Both the position numbers and the translations under genes were made by a program. A DNA stretch of 64,000 nt. Source: Sclerotinia nivalis (taxonomy: Eukaryota > Ascomycota > Leotiomycetes > Helotiales > Sclerotiniaceae). Below, piece by piece: positions 12,619 through 23,764 of the stretch (position 1 is the stretch's first letter; the number at the start of each line of letters is the position of its first letter). The stretch covers positions 372,001 to 436,000 of the forward strand of contig JAPEIS010000014.1 in NCBI GenBank assembly GCA_029531795.1, in the 5' to 3' direction. The notes below the pieces were generated by a model that saw nothing but the letters and a program-made list of their open reading frames with translations, was not told where the DNA came from and made no database searches.

Positions 12619-14592
12619 TTAACCCAGTACATCTCTGAGATAGTTATAATCTACTTCACTCTTGGAGGGAGAGCTGGGCCGGCATTTTTGATTCCAAGAT
12701 TCCACGTCATTGTCCGACTGAACTGTTGAAAAGTATGAACCTTCAGGTGCAGGATACAGCAATGCATGTAGCGGTCTATTGTTCAAAATCAGTGGTACCA
12801 ACAAGTCCCGATGGTGTAGCTTTAATCTACTCAAGCTTTGATTCCGATGTGCATAAGAGAAATCCGATTCTTCATTTTCAGTCAGTAGGGTAAGATCTTG
12901 CCCCACCGGAATCGCCCAGCTGTGGAGTTTGAGAAGAACTTCTGGGCTATTTCCTTGTTCTGAGCGATAGTTCGAAGAGCTAGCAGACATGTCTTCGAAA
13001 GTGTCCATGGCAGAGTCGTCGAGGATGTCCTCTCCTTTATCTTTGTCTCTAACATCCACTGCCCGCAAAACAGCATGCGCTATAGTCCGGAGAGCTGTGA
13101 CGTGGTAAGGGGATTTGGGCCCATCCCAAAGTATCTTTGCAATGAAATCTCCGGCTCGAACATCTGCATTGACCAGAAACTCTTTTATATCCGGAGAAAT
13201 ATTTGTGTGTAGAGTTGGCCGTATAAAGGCGACTCTTGTTGTTTTAAGGTTGATTGGCACAAGCTGATGCATACCTTTCTGGGTCCATTTCTCATCATTT
13301 CGCCGCCACGTATTAATGTGTTTGAGTAAGGCTAAGGGTGTGTACTCTTCAGCTTTAAGGCTCAAACTAAGGTTGAGTTCGTCCTGCTGGCCTACGTCGC
13401 ACATTTCCATGATATCGAGCATGATATGAGGATCGATTCCATTAAGCCAAGGACCGGCCAAATCTGAAGTCGAAGAAGGTAGCCAATCCGATGGTGAAGA
13501 GGGAACCGATTTCAGATAATCATTCATTTCCACGTTCTTTTCATCGATTTCCAGCCATTCCCTGATTAAACCCAGGACTTGATGCTTTTGTCCATATTTT
13601 ATATCTTCGTACGCGCTGTACACCAATCTTACGATTGCGTGAAATAAATGGAATGTAGGCTGTCCATAGTCAACCACTAGGTTCTGCCGGATGGGGTCTT
13701 CTTTTGGGAGAAGGGAGAGAAGTGCGTATATTTTATCCCTGGAATTGGTAGCCTTTGCTGTTTTATATCTGAGAACCAAGTCCACGAACGTACCAGACAT
13801 TTGTCTTGAGCGATGATTGCAAAGTTGTGATATGGCAGAATTCATCTCGCTTTCCTGGGTTAGCATCCCTTGTGCTCGATTCAATTCGTAAAAACCACTT
13901 GAACCTTCGGCATTATATGCAGCATCGAAAATACCAGAGTCAGCACTTTCTTCTGAATTCAACTTCCGCTCCAACAGTCTCTGTTCCATGGTCATCAATA
14001 GATCAAACTTTTCCCATGAGATCTTTTTCAGTCCGTAAAAGAGCGTGATATCACGTCCAAGAATAATTTCTTGTTTGATCCATACTCTATCAAAATATGG
14101 TATTTGATCAAAGCTTTGTCTAAGTCTCATCCTGGCGAGTTTGGCTTCTTCACCATCAGACATTAAGCCGGGCTCCATCACACTGATGGTCTCACCAGTG
14201 CCAATACAACTTGCTACCCACAATGCAGATTCGTAAATCGATCCCATGATGGCAACTTGGAAATTCTTCTCTTCATCGTTATCTTGATTGATGCACAATG
14301 AATCAATCCACAGATAATCAGTAAAACCATGATGTCTAATCTGCCAAAGGGAATACCAGCAATTAAGACGTACTCGCATCTTTTTACCATTCACAATTAT
14401 TGGGAGGAGTGGAACGGTATCCCCCCAAGTGTATGAGATGGCAATGTAAGATGGGCGCACATCATCGTGAAATTCGTGTACCGCCAAGCTGAAGCAGTAG
14501 TCATCACAATCAGATGATGATTGCTCAATCCGAAGCAGTCTAATTTGCTTGTCGGGTCGAAGTAGTGGTATATCTGCGTACAGAGACGACAT
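12619..14592 (-). CDS. HET-domain (heterokaryon incompatibility-type) protein
   Basis: HET-domain proteins trigger cell death when genetically different hyphae fuse, and related ones may act in fungal innate immunity (family knowledge; the role of this one is unknown). The single-exon frame gives 657 residues. The three HET blocks are present in order: RPSYIAISYTWGDT (about 46-59), DYLWIDSLCINQDND (about 92-106) and FDRVWIKQEIILGRD (about 167-181). The roughly 470-residue C-terminal part has no repeats (no WD40, ankyrin or TPR) that I can see and no NACHT. The ATG at 14590-14592 precedes the domain by a normal distance. The gene stands alone beside the gene-poor region. Confidence 0.92.
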   Translation of the reverse strand: MSSLYADIPLLRPDKQIRLLRIEQSSSDCDDYCFSLAVHEFHDDVRPSYIAISYTWGDTVPLLPIIVNGKKMRVRLNCWYSLWQIRHHGFTDYLWIDSLCINQDNDEEKNFQVAIMGSIYESALWVASCIGTGETISVMEPGLMSDGEEAKLARMRLRQSFDQIPYFDRVWIKQEIILGRDITLFYGLKKISWEKFDLLMTMEQRLLERKLNSEESADSGIFDAAYNAEGSSGFYELNRAQGMLTQESEMNSAISQLCNHRSRQMSGTFVDLVLRYKTAKATNSRDKIYALLSLLPKEDPIRQNLVVDYGQPTFHLFHAIVRLVYSAYEDIKYGQKHQVLGLIREWLEIDEKNVEMNDYLKSVPSSPSDWLPSSTSDLAGPWLNGIDPHIMLDIMEMCDVGQQDELNLSLSLKAEEYTPLALLKHINTWRRNDEKWTQKGMHQLVPINLKTTRVAFIRPTLHTNISPDIKEFLVNADVRAGDFIAKILWDGPKSPYHVTALRTIAHAVLRAVDVRDKDKGEDILDDSAMDTFEDMSASSSNYRSEQGNSPEVLLKLHSWAIPVGQDLTLLTENEESDFSYAHRNQSLSRLKLHHRDLLVPLILNNRPLHALLYPAPEGSYFSTVQSDNDVESWNQKCRPSSPSKSEVDYNYLRDVLG

Positions 14593-15195
14593 GGCGAATG
14601 ATGGAGGAATATGGCAAAAGAGTGAAAGACATTGATCTTATGCAAAGCTACTGCATCTCTGTGGCACGCCTCTCAGCCACTATGATTATGGATCTCCTCA
14701 ATTTTGCCGGTGTATCTCAAGATCTCCGAATATATCTTTCAATTATATCGCATCACGAAGGGATCTGATATACCGTCATTCATGGTACAAGTTTTGTTTT
14801 TTGAGCTTTCCATTGGGGAAACCGGGGGGCTGTCAAAGTGACAGGTGCGGGGTCATGGAAAAGCAGTTCCGCGTGGGGTATGGCTAGAATTTATCGTGAG
14901 CGGTGACATCTGGATATCTGTCTACTTGTTTCCATTATATTACACATTGAAGATTTGTTGACCTTGGATTGTTGGTGAAGAGGAAAGTACGGAGTATAGA
15001 AGTCGGGAACATAGCCTGCCCTTCAGCGCCGAGATTTACGCGAGGCCTGCCAAACGCGTCGCGCCTAGAATTCAGTGTTCCTCTTTCACAGCGCACCCTA
15101 TTCTTCAGCAACACATCGAGAGGAGACAAATGAACATTGGCAGTTGAGGACAATTGAGCAGCGTACAATTGATTTACTAATTCTGCGAGTAGACG
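14593..15195. other. Intergenic, upstream of the HET gene
   Basis: This probably contains the HET gene promoter, reading leftwards. It carries one copy of the 9-mer TACGGAGTA near 14,988 that recurs, in either orientation, near 9,153 and 56,332. No coding potential was recognised. Confidence 0.5.
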
Positions 15196-15753
15196 ATGAC
15201 CTACCTGACTGCCATCCACTTCCCGGCCCGAACCATGATAGTTATAGGATATGCTAAGTGGTGGGAGTCATTCTCGACATACAATAGCGGCCGAGCAGTG
15301 CCCGAGAAATCGATTTCATATCTCACAGTGGACGATGACAATGAGAGAAGGATCGGGTTATGTGGATATTCGCTGCGAATCCAACATGTTTACAATGAGG
15401 AGCAAGATGTCAACTGGATGAACCGATTGTGGAAATGGGCTGGAAGGGAGCAAAGCATATCAATCTATACATGGCAGATAATAGACCTCATGGCGGATTG
15501 GACTTGGAGAAAATACAGAACAAGCGGCTTTCCATCCGCGGCACAGGTATCTAGTGATGCGAAGAAAATTCCTCCGGGCCTATTCATAGAGTCAGGGCTG
15601 CTTTCCCAAAACCTGTATGAGATTTGTCATCCCATTAAATCGAAACTCAGGATTCTTGCTTTGGTCTTTAAATCGTGAGTCATGTATTTTGTATCATTCA
15701 CGTTTATCCGTAGAAATCGGAGATACGTAACATCTAATTTGAACAGATCTTGA
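15196..15753 (+). CDS. Hypothetical protein, possibly a gene remnant
   Basis: An ATG-started frame runs from 15196 to a stop at 15678. Just before that stop sits a good donor (GTGAGT at 15675) with an acceptor at 15745-15746, which would give exons 15196-15674 and 15747-15753 and a 161-residue product; unspliced it is 160 residues. The sequence is Trp- and Tyr-rich in its middle (MNRLWKWAGREQSISIYTW) with no motif I recognise. It may be the surviving part of a larger protein, as no N-terminal domain is visible. The gene call rests only on length, ATG and splice signals. Confidence 0.3.
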
Positions 15754-16199
15754 AGGGCAAAACCACTGAAGGAAGTGCTTAGTGGTGCCTAAATGATGCT
15801 TTCGATGTGGAGGGGTTGCATTATGCGGGGTGCACCCGAAAGTTAAATTGAACTGACAACGTTGTGAGGCACCTGAAACATATTCACGTACAAAAATCAT
15901 CTGAGATGAAGATACCGATTGTTTTTTACTATTTCCAAGCGAATGAATGCAAAGCAGATACAATAATGACTGCAATGAATGTCGAACCCCAACAATATTC
16001 ATCATCCAAGATGTTTCTCGCTGCTCTCACCGGCGACCTTGTCCTGCGATGTCCTCCAAAAACTCCTTGCTAATACCGAATCAAAACCTGGATATCATGC
16101 CGCCGTTACCGTAACCGTGACCATACTATTATTTCATCCCGTCTCAAAGTATCTTATCTCATTCACCCCTGAAAACCGCACCTTACTATAACCCGCTTC
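15754..16199. other. Intergenic between convergent genes
   Basis: Downstream regions of the plus-strand frame ending at 15,753 and of the minus-strand gene ending at 16,200. Nothing else seen. Confidence 0.5.
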
Positions 16200-16997
16200 T
16201 CATTGTGTCCGGAATTCTTCTCTCTGTGGTCGGTTCGACCCTCCGTATGCATAACCCCTTCTTTCTCTTTCATTCAAATCCTCGATCTTCGGTCTCGATC
16301 CAGTAACACTTTCCGCCCGCGTAGGTCTGTATGTTGTGGGTACTGCTTTGATGAATCCTTCGGGCTTCTCGAAACTTTTGTTGTTTTGATCATAATAGTT
16401 GACGTAAACTAACTGTTCATTGCTCCATCTTTCCGTCCAGGAATTCTGCATATGCTCAACTAGAAAGTTGAAATCACCCTTGGAAACAACTTGTTGATCT
16501 GATCTGATTTGTGGTTCTTGTTTTGGCGATACGGTGTGAGCTGGAACGGGAGTCGATGCAGGTGGTGTGATGATTAGACGTTGGGAAAGGCTGATTATGA
16601 TGTTGGAAGCGTCTTCTTCAATGAGTTTCCAATGCTGAAGGAGAGCACCAAAACCGGGAAGTTGTCTAGAACCGGCGGCTTGTGTGGTCTTGTTGGCGAT
16701 CTCGTAAAGTTTTCTTTTTATATCAGATGATACTGCCCGAAGACATTTGTTCATTGGTTGAACGGATGCTTCATCACCTACAGCCATGCGGTGCCCGAAG
16801 CATCGCTGTAGAGTATCATATTGAACTGAAAGGGTGGTATGTGAGTGGAGGAGGGAGCCTTCAAGCTTATCGAAATTCTCGTGCTTGGAACCTAGTCGAC
16901 GGGTTTCTCTGATCTGATTGCAAAATGCGATACAGTCTGATAGCTCATTGAGAAGAGTATCGACTTGTTTTCGGAAGGTGATGCCAGTTGGAGACAT
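16200..16997 (-). CDS. Unknown protein with helical N-terminal region and WW-like segment
   Basis: The single-exon frame gives 265 residues with ATG at 16995-16997. Residues 1-145 are mostly predicted helical by eye (heptad-like Leu/Ile spacing: FRKQVDTLLNELSDCIAF, LYEIANKTTQAAGS, LLQHWKLIEEDASNIIISL). This resembles the N-terminal alpha-helical regions fungi attach to signalling proteins, but no family can be named. A Pro-rich linker follows. Residues about 187-213 (WTERWSNEQLVYVNYYDQNN then KSFEKPEG) look like a divergent WW domain: a first Trp, the central Y-V-N-Y-Y strand and the closing Pro are there, but the second Trp is Phe. The tail is Arg-rich and disordered. Function unknown. Confidence 0.7.
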   Translation of the reverse strand: MSPTGITFRKQVDTLLNELSDCIAFCNQIRETRRLGSKHENFDKLEGSLLHSHTTLSVQYDTLQRCFGHRMAVGDEASVQPMNKCLRAVSSDIKRKLYEIANKTTQAAGSRQLPGFGALLQHWKLIEEDASNIIISLSQRLIITPPASTPVPAHTVSPKQEPQIRSDQQVVSKGDFNFLVEHMQNSWTERWSNEQLVYVNYYDQNNKSFEKPEGFIKAVPTTYRPTRAESVTGSRPKIEDLNERERRGYAYGGSNRPQREEFRTQ

Positions 16998-18791
16998 ATT
17001 TGCAGTAATGGGGGGTGGTTGACTAGTGGTAGTAGTGATAGACAGTACTAAAACAAATTTCGTGACTGAATAGACAAACTAATATGCAGTCCTACTGTAG
17101 TGAAAGTCGAATGAAACAATCTTTGTATAGTTTGAGATGCTTGAAGAAAGGGAAAGAAAGGAATCAATCAATGAGTGGAATCCACCTTGGTTTTAAATTC
17201 ACGTTGCTTTACACAATCCAAAACTCGGAGGCCTTTCATGATATCAATCAACAGGGGTAAATGTGAGTCCAAGCCTCAGCCACAACCATGATAACATTCG
17301 CATTGTTAAAAACCCAGGGGGTGCAATTGCGGATATTCCCAGGTGAATTTGACTCAAATCCTATCCAATAGAAATGAACCAATAAGGCTGGAAACAATTA
17401 GAATGATGATTGCCTAGAACCCAAAGGACGGATTATGCTGTGTGTTATGACTGGTGCGTCTACGTGATTGCATCTCTCCGGGTTAAAACGTGCATATAAT
17501 GAGGGGAAATTAAGGCGTAGAGTCATCGCGAAAACCAAAGGTTACTCACCCAAGCTTCCGCAAACTTGCATTAGTTGGTTGATCGAAACGATGAGGCAGA
17601 TGCCAAAAAATGCAAGCACGGCACGCCGCGTAAAGCCAATATTCGGCGTAAGGCAGACTTTGCGAATCACAAGTGCAAGCTTTCGAAGTCTTGGACGTAT
17701 GGGAGTAAGCAGTGTGGAGGGCTGTGCCTTGTTGGACGAGCCACAATCCTTCGGAGAGACGAAAATGATTGGTTGAAAAGAAGAAAAATCATGTGATGTA
17801 AGAGCTAAAACATATTCAAATTTCCTGGTACACCATTGAGCCTCAACATGTATCCCGAGTCTATCTTAAATTTTATGCGTATGTTTTGCGTTTGAATTGT
17901 ATGGACATGTGGTGGCTTCTGCTTATGTGGAAGTGCTCGTCTCGATGAAGGGGCTTGAATCTGACTTAGGCAAGGGACTTTCCGACATACACAATCATTC
18001 CATCAATATAGGCCTATCTCCGCGTTTCTATTCGGAGAAAGCTGCGGGCAGGTTACACCACGTGATAAGGGTCTTCGGACACGGATTAATCTGTTATGAT
18101 GATGTGGTTTTTGGGATGTTGTGTTTATTATTATCTCCTGTTTGATACGAAATAGGCTCCCTTCATACTGTCAGCCCTACAGGAAATGTCACAACCATCA
18201 CGCAGCTTTAATCACGTGATAGAATGACTTTCGCTGTTTGACAAACCCATATCCTTCGTCGAAATGTTTGCTTTGAAACCAATCGTGGAGATGAAACTGT
18301 TGTCGCCAGCTCGCCGGGCCGAAACAAATCGTCTTCGTCACCAAGTGGAGAGCTAATACGGGCCGGCCCACAACAGCGATCCCGACTTGGCATAGTCATG
18401 GTCTGCAGATATAGATCATAGAATAGCGATCTTCCCGCCGCCACAAATCTATTTGATATATTTCATCGAGAATACTTTGAGGTATGCAGAGTCTTCAGAA
18501 AAATACGTGTTCATTGTCCATAGGTGCTCTTACAGCAAGTATAGACCGAGACGGTGCGAGGCCGCAACATATTATGAAAGCGACATCGTGATTAATTGCG
18601 AGAAAGAGGGGCGTTTCTTTCAGGTACAGTACCCACAATTAAAAACTTATTGATAACCTTATTCATAGTATCGTCGTAAGCACAAGCCAACTTGTTGGAC
18701 CTGTATTTTAAACTAAGATTGATGAACAGCTCTGAAGGTGTATCTTCTTTTAGAGCGTCATGCCTCTTGCTGTCTTCAAAAACACTCAGAA
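16998..18791. other. 1.8-kb intergenic region between divergent genes
   Basis: It lies between the minus-strand WW-like gene and the plus-strand glycosyltransferase, so both promoters should be here. Two CACGTG-containing sites are present near 18,059 and 18,213. No coding frame with recognisable protein or splice structure was found. Confidence 0.5.
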
Positions 18792-20126
18792 ATGGCGAGG
18801 TACAAGGGCGCTTCCATTTTCTTCTTGCTATATCTCGTTCTCTTATTCTATTTATGGAAGGAGATGCCCAAATTGTTAACGACACAAGTTGAGATTGTCA
18901 AGGAGAAAGTGTTCGAACCATCACAAGGGCCATTCAGACCATCTCCTGCTGTGAGAGCTCGACCACCAGGACCAATTCATAAACAGCTTTTGAATGTCGA
19001 GAGCCCGCATTCTTCACGTCAGATCGTCGATACCTTCCAGTACAAAACTCTTCCAGACATACCATCTTGGAATAAACCTCCAAAAGAACATGTTGTCGAG
19101 AAAACTCCTCTTTTCATAGGTTTCACTCGAAACTGGCTTTTACTACAGCAATGCGTCCTATCATATATTACCGCAGGATGGCCTGCAGAGGATATATATG
19201 TTGTGGATAACACTGGTACAATGAAATCTAACTTTGCTCCTAAGTCAAAGATCACACTCCAGAACCCTTCGTATCTAAATGTTGATCGACTCACAAACGT
19301 GTTTGGGGTCAACGTAATTTCCACGCCAACCCTCCTCACTTTTGCTCAGCTTCAGAACTTTTATATCTATACCGCGCTTGAAAATGGCTGGGAGAATTAT
19401 TTCTGGAGTCACATGGATCTGGTCGTATTCTCCGACGAAGACCTTACCCATGCACCGCTAAATCAGCAACGTGAGCCCGCGACTTCTCACAAGTCTCTAT
19501 ACATGCGGGCGGTTGAGGAACTACGAAAGACCTCAGATCCGAGTTATGCGGAAGGATATGATGGGTGGGGTATCCGCTTCTTCGAGTATGACTGGCTCGC
19601 GTTAAATAATGTGCAAAGTTTCGTGAATATGGGAGGATGGGATCCGATGATTAGCTATTACTCGTCTGATTGCGATATGTACCAGAGGCTTCAAATGTCG
19701 GGTGTGATGCTAGATACAGCTGAGGCGGGCTGGGTTATCGACGTGGGGAGAACGATTGATTTGAACTTGTTCTTCCGTCGAAAATATAACCCAGATATGC
19801 CCCCAAAAACAGCAGCTGAAATGAACAAATTGGCAGAGGATAAGATGGGAGGAGAAGGTTTCCAACGTTTGATAGGCATAGTACGAGATGAAGCAGAGCT
19901 GAAAAACAGTGACCCAAAAGAAAGAAATAATTGGCAACAGAGACAACTAGGTGGCAAAGGAGAGCCATTTCATCGCGACCCGCGAGGCTTCGAACAAGCA
20001 CTGAAGATATTGATTAGAAGTGGAGAAGAGATATATGCAGAGAAATGGGGTCACACAGGTTGTGATCTCAGAGAATCTGGATTGCAATTAGAGGATGCTT
20101 GGACGGTCGAACATGATTGGGAGTAA
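18792..20126 (+). CDS. Type II membrane glycosyltransferase-like protein
   Basis: The frame extends upstream to 18,738 only from a non-ATG codon context, so the ATG at 18792 (MARYKGASIFF) is chosen; it gives 444 residues. Residues 7-22 form one membrane-spanning segment (ASIFFLLYLVLLFYLW) after a short positive N-terminus, the topology of a Golgi type II protein. The lumenal part reads like a GT-A fold: TPLFIGFTRNWLLLQQCVLS, WPAEDIYVVDNTG (first strand and nucleotide region), WSHMDLVVFSDED (acidic, DxD-like position), GYDGWGIRFFEYDWLALNN and NMGGWDPMISYYSSDCDMY. This pattern occurs in fungal putative glycosyltransferases of unknown acceptor. The donor and acceptor cannot be read from the sequence. 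Confidence 0.8.
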   Translation: MARYKGASIFFLLYLVLLFYLWKEMPKLLTTQVEIVKEKVFEPSQGPFRPSPAVRARPPGPIHKQLLNVESPHSSRQIVDTFQYKTLPDIPSWNKPPKEHVVEKTPLFIGFTRNWLLLQQCVLSYITAGWPAEDIYVVDNTGTMKSNFAPKSKITLQNPSYLNVDRLTNVFGVNVISTPTLLTFAQLQNFYIYTALENGWENYFWSHMDLVVFSDEDLTHAPLNQQREPATSHKSLYMRAVEELRKTSDPSYAEGYDGWGIRFFEYDWLALNNVQSFVNMGGWDPMISYYSSDCDMYQRLQMSGVMLDTAEAGWVIDVGRTIDLNLFFRRKYNPDMPPKTAAEMNKLAEDKMGGEGFQRLIGIVRDEAELKNSDPKERNNWQQRQLGGKGEPFHRDPRGFEQALKILIRSGEEIYAEKWGHTGCDLRESGLQLEDAWTVEHDWE

Positions 20127-20342
20127 AAGCTTCGACCGAGAATTGTTCATGTCAATCTGGAATTTTCATTATACGAATAATTCACTTTTATTATCATTAC
20201 CTTCATTATTTAGAAAATGGCATCCACCATACATGTCCCGTGTTTCCTTTTTCTTCCATCCTGTTACTTTTCGAAATTGTGTGCGTGATTCACAAATATT
20301 TTCAAGGCGCTAGCTAGTCCATACCTAGTATTTGAACATCGC

Positions 20343-21000
20343 TTGCCTCTTCTCCTTCTTACTTACCTCTTGAGAGAACAATTTGCAAAGGCAGATCCGA
20401 CAGCTGATAAGACCTTTTCAAACCCATTACATTTTACATCTGATAGTTTCATGGACCAAAACGACCCTGCTGGTAATACTGTTAGTAATGGCAACGTTTT
20501 AAAAGCAACTAGGTCCCCCACCACCACCCCAGTTCCTTCCGAACTTAATATTAGAAAATAAACACCACCAGCCACTGTTGAAAACAATGAAACCATGAGC
20601 GAATCTCCAGGTCCCTTCGCCGGGCCAAGCTTTAATCCGAACATTATTGGCCCCTCGTCTCTTGGTAGCTCACTCCGATCTTTATCCCATCAAGGACTCG
20701 ACCCATTCTTGCTCAAACCCGAGCACTACTATTTCAGGCAATTTGCCACGTCGTGTATTCTTCAATGATGCCTGACTCGTTGCTCGTGTGAAGGGCTTTA
20801 AACGCGGCAACGACTCCACCTCCATTCGAGAGTTCTGCCAATGGTGACCAGGAGGATGTCAACACCAGTAATGATGATTCCACGGACGGCAATCCTGTCG
20901 ATGATGACACCGATTCTGATGACTCCTCATCTCCAGTTGCGTCGCCTGCAATCTCCCGGTGGTTGACTAAATCATCTTCGAAGATTTGGACACTCAACCG
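20343..21000 (+). pseudogene. Possible decayed Ser/Asp-rich coding sequence
   Basis: Stretches of codon-like sequence occur in the plus strand but stops and frame changes separate them. One reads MSESPGPFAGPSFNPNIIG near 20,595. Another, in a later segment (about 20,797-21,000), is Asn/Asp/Ser-rich (SNDDSTDGNPVDDDTDSDDS). No splice pattern joins them cleanly. They may be a disordered-protein gene in decay, or chance low-complexity sequence. Family unknown. Confidence 0.22.
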
Positions 21001-21659
21001 TAAACAGAATATTTACTGTTTTACTTTGTCCATATGCTGACCATTTTTCGCAATTCTTTCCAGCATTACAATCATAGTCACCAAATCTCACTTCCCACAA
21101 TCCTCATCCCCATCCCATACTTGACAGACTGACAATTCATGCTTCTTCAGATAGAGCATCGAGGCTGGGACTGGATGGCATGAGTCGGTTCGTTGGGGTA
21201 AAAAAATGCTCAACAGGATTTACATCGGATTGCACGCTCACACCTTCGGAAATGCTGATATGATTTCTTTACATTGTAGTGGTGTGATTCCGAAAAAAAC
21301 AAACTTCTGGGAAGAGGAACGAATTTAACGAGCCATAAGTTTTGACCAGCAGAGTTACAGCACGCCGGTAGCGCCCTCTAATCTTGCTGTCGGGTGCAAG
21401 GCGATTTTCATCTCTAAATACGTTGCCCCCTTTGCTTGAAGAAGCTATTGATGGAATTGATACGACGTTGCAAAACCTCCACCTCGTTAATAGTATTGCA
21501 GACATTCCGTAAATAGATGCCGTAACTCCATGGACATGGATATCTCCAGTGCTAGCTACCACTTCTCAATGAGAAGTACTCACACATTTGACGATGGTGA
21601 TGCTGTGCTTTAGATCGCAATTAGCTTCGAGAGGAAGTTGTAAATTCCATGGGAGGGAC
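21001..21659. other. Intergenic, no gene seen
   Basis: Short frames on both strands only; no recognisable protein sequence and no repeats with clear ends. Confidence 0.4.
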
Positions 21660-21866
21660 ACCCGAGAAGGTGCGAGTGGTTTAGTGTTTGCTGCCTCATT
21701 TGGGAAAGAACCTCATGGAAAATATTTTGGAAACGGGGACTTTTATCGTGATCCCGCGAGATTCGTAAAGAGCAAAGATGGTTTTGCTGCTGGACAGAAG
21801 TTGTGGGTTCAAATGTCCGACAAGTTGGAGAAGATTCGACTTGGTGTCATGCAGGGATTCCAGAGC
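21660..21866 (+). pseudogene. Relic of a short-chain dehydrogenase/reductase (C-terminal fragment)
   Basis: In one frame the plus strand reads SFGKEPHGKYFGNGDFYRDP, then FVKSKDGFAAGQKLWVQMSD and KLEKIRLGV. This matches the C-terminal region of fungal SDR enzymes (a 'hGkf..n....p..fv.s.eG...Q..lW.e...KLe.i.pGv' style ending; general family knowledge). The Rossmann nucleotide-binding GxxxGxG motif and the catalytic YxxxK are absent upstream, so it cannot be an active enzyme. It is best read as the remaining end of a lost gene. Confidence 0.5.
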
Positions 21867-22915
21867 ATTTTTGATTTTCATTCGAGGTTTTGCGATATTC
21901 ATGGTTCTCTTAGACCTTATGTACTATGCCAATAGAAAATGAATTAGAATTTCAACACTTGATTATTGTTGTTGCTCCTTCATTTTGAGAGATGCTGCGC
22001 CACAGCTGGCTAGCGCTAGGGGTTCACATGTGAGCTAATCTCTAACCCCAACATTTTCTTTTCAATCAAAACCCACTTTTCAAAAACATTATCAACATCA
22101 TTGCCCTCATCCTTAAACATTTACAAAGATTGAAACGTATCGAATATCATATCATGATCGATATTTGAGCCGAAGCCTCTTCATATACCCTGGAAAATGC
22201 GCAAGATATCCACGCAAGGCTACAAAATTCCTTGGAAGATTCTAGGTCGCGGTCATGGTTGGTTGGTCATGGTCGCTGGAGTTCTGATGGAAAAGATGGG
22301 AATGAGGAAGGGCAAGAAACGAAGGGCGAACGTGGGTGCCTGCTGGCTAATAGTGATCCACGAGAGTCGTGTGACTTCGTTGTTCTTGCTCTGAAGTTTG
22401 AGCTTAGGCAATGTGCAAGGTTATTGTGTGCCAAGAGTTTTGGCAAGGGAAGCGTCAAAGGTGTTCCAGACTTTTCTGAGCAGTTCGGTGAAGATTCAGA
22501 TATGAGTGCAATAATCATCATGCTTAATATAATGAATTGTTCGCGAAGATTGTTCTCGAAGTATTGAAGCAATTGTTGCAACCATGACCCCGCGTTTCGT
22601 CACTGGGAATAGATGGGTCGAGCCGTGGGAAGCATAAGAACGGAATATTCCATTCAGTGATGGAAATCTTTTGGATCTGGACTTGAAGCTTCTCGGTAAT
22701 GATGCAATGTTTGGTTTGTTTGATGAAGAAAATGCGGTCATGACAAGTAGGCTATATATACTCTAGGTCTGCGCGATGACATTATTGAAATCATTCCGAA
22801 TATCTCCAGCAGATTACTTCTTTTATCGCCTCTTCGACTATCATTTATTGCCTTTATTTTTGCCATCTGTGGCGGAATTATTTTTCTTCTGCAACTTTAA
22901 TCCTCAAGTCGACTT
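21867..22915. other. Intergenic upstream of paralog A
   Basis: No gene is accepted. A plus-strand frame (about 22,232-22,567) contains a short helical stretch but no family signature. The last 150-200 bases should include the promoter of the gene starting at 22,916. Confidence 0.45.
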
Positions 22916-23764
22916 ATGATGGCGCCCCGAATCAATCTAGACAGGAAAGAAGTTGGCGCAGGCTGCATTGTAAATCTACACAGACATGGCGACAGAAATG
23001 TCTGTGTAGGTATTTGTTCGGAAGATCCTTGCCCGATGTTTTGTAAACAGTGTCTGGATGGGTGTGCTGACACTGCGGAACACTGCAAATTGAATTCGAA
23101 GTCTTATGGGCACCCAGTTTTGGTGTTAGGTTTAAGGGATAAGTCTGATGGTACCTATGTCACTTTTGTCATTGTGAGTATGAGAGACCCATATTTGATT
23201 GAGATTTCATGGATTAACTTAGATAAATAGATTTCAGCGCTAGGAAGCGACTTCCCAAGCTTCAAGGAATTCTTACAACAACGCGCTTGTCACATGGGCG
23301 ATCCTGACCCACTCACCCCTTGCTCTTTTGGCCCCAAACATCTTTGGAAAGATGATGAGAAGAATTATCGGTTGAACTACGCTGTGGAACCTAGTGGGGT
23401 GAACTTCACGAAGCGTTGTTATCTTGAACTTCCGCACAGATATACTCTCAAAATCGAATGTTTTGCTACTTTCCGCCCTAAGAAGCATCAAGATAATCCT
23501 ATCACTGAGCATGCTTACGGTTTGCGCTTCACCGAAGATTCTTACAACAAGGTTATGGAAAAAATGGGACTAGCAAAAGAAAACTTTGTCTCAACTGATG
23601 ATTTGAAAAAGGGAAAAGGGGGTGCTACGGGAACCACAACCGAACTCTTTGAATCCACATCGACTCCTGGCTCGGGATCATTGCCCTTGTATGATTTCGA
23701 CATGCGCCTGCTTACACCAACACAATCCGCACTAGCTAGAAGACGTCGGCTTGCTAGACAATAG
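22916..23764 (+). CDS. Unknown-family protein, paralog A (Cys-rich barrel-like N-domain)
   Basis: Two exons, 22916-23173 and 23231-23764, with a 57-nt phase-0 intron, give 263 residues. It belongs to a family with three further members in this window (25002, 42875, 45587). Shared blocks in order: GAGCIVNLH (block 1), a Cys cluster (eight cysteines, from CVGICSEDPC to CADTAEHC), SYGHPVLVLGL (block 2), YVTFVI|ISAL (block 3, split by the intron), CYLELPHRYTL (block 4) and YGLRFTEDSYNKVMEKMGL (block 5). This member has the most cysteines and lacks the Gly-Asp of block 3. The C-terminus is basic. No signal peptide or membrane segment. Function unknown; a resemblance to PemK/MazF-type barrels is discussed under findings. 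Confidence 0.75.

Noticed and set aside
22232..22567. 111-codon plus-strand frame before paralog A with a helical, Cys-containing end
   Set aside because: I considered a BTB-type remnant, but no family signature could be matched and the frame starts in unrelated-looking sequence.
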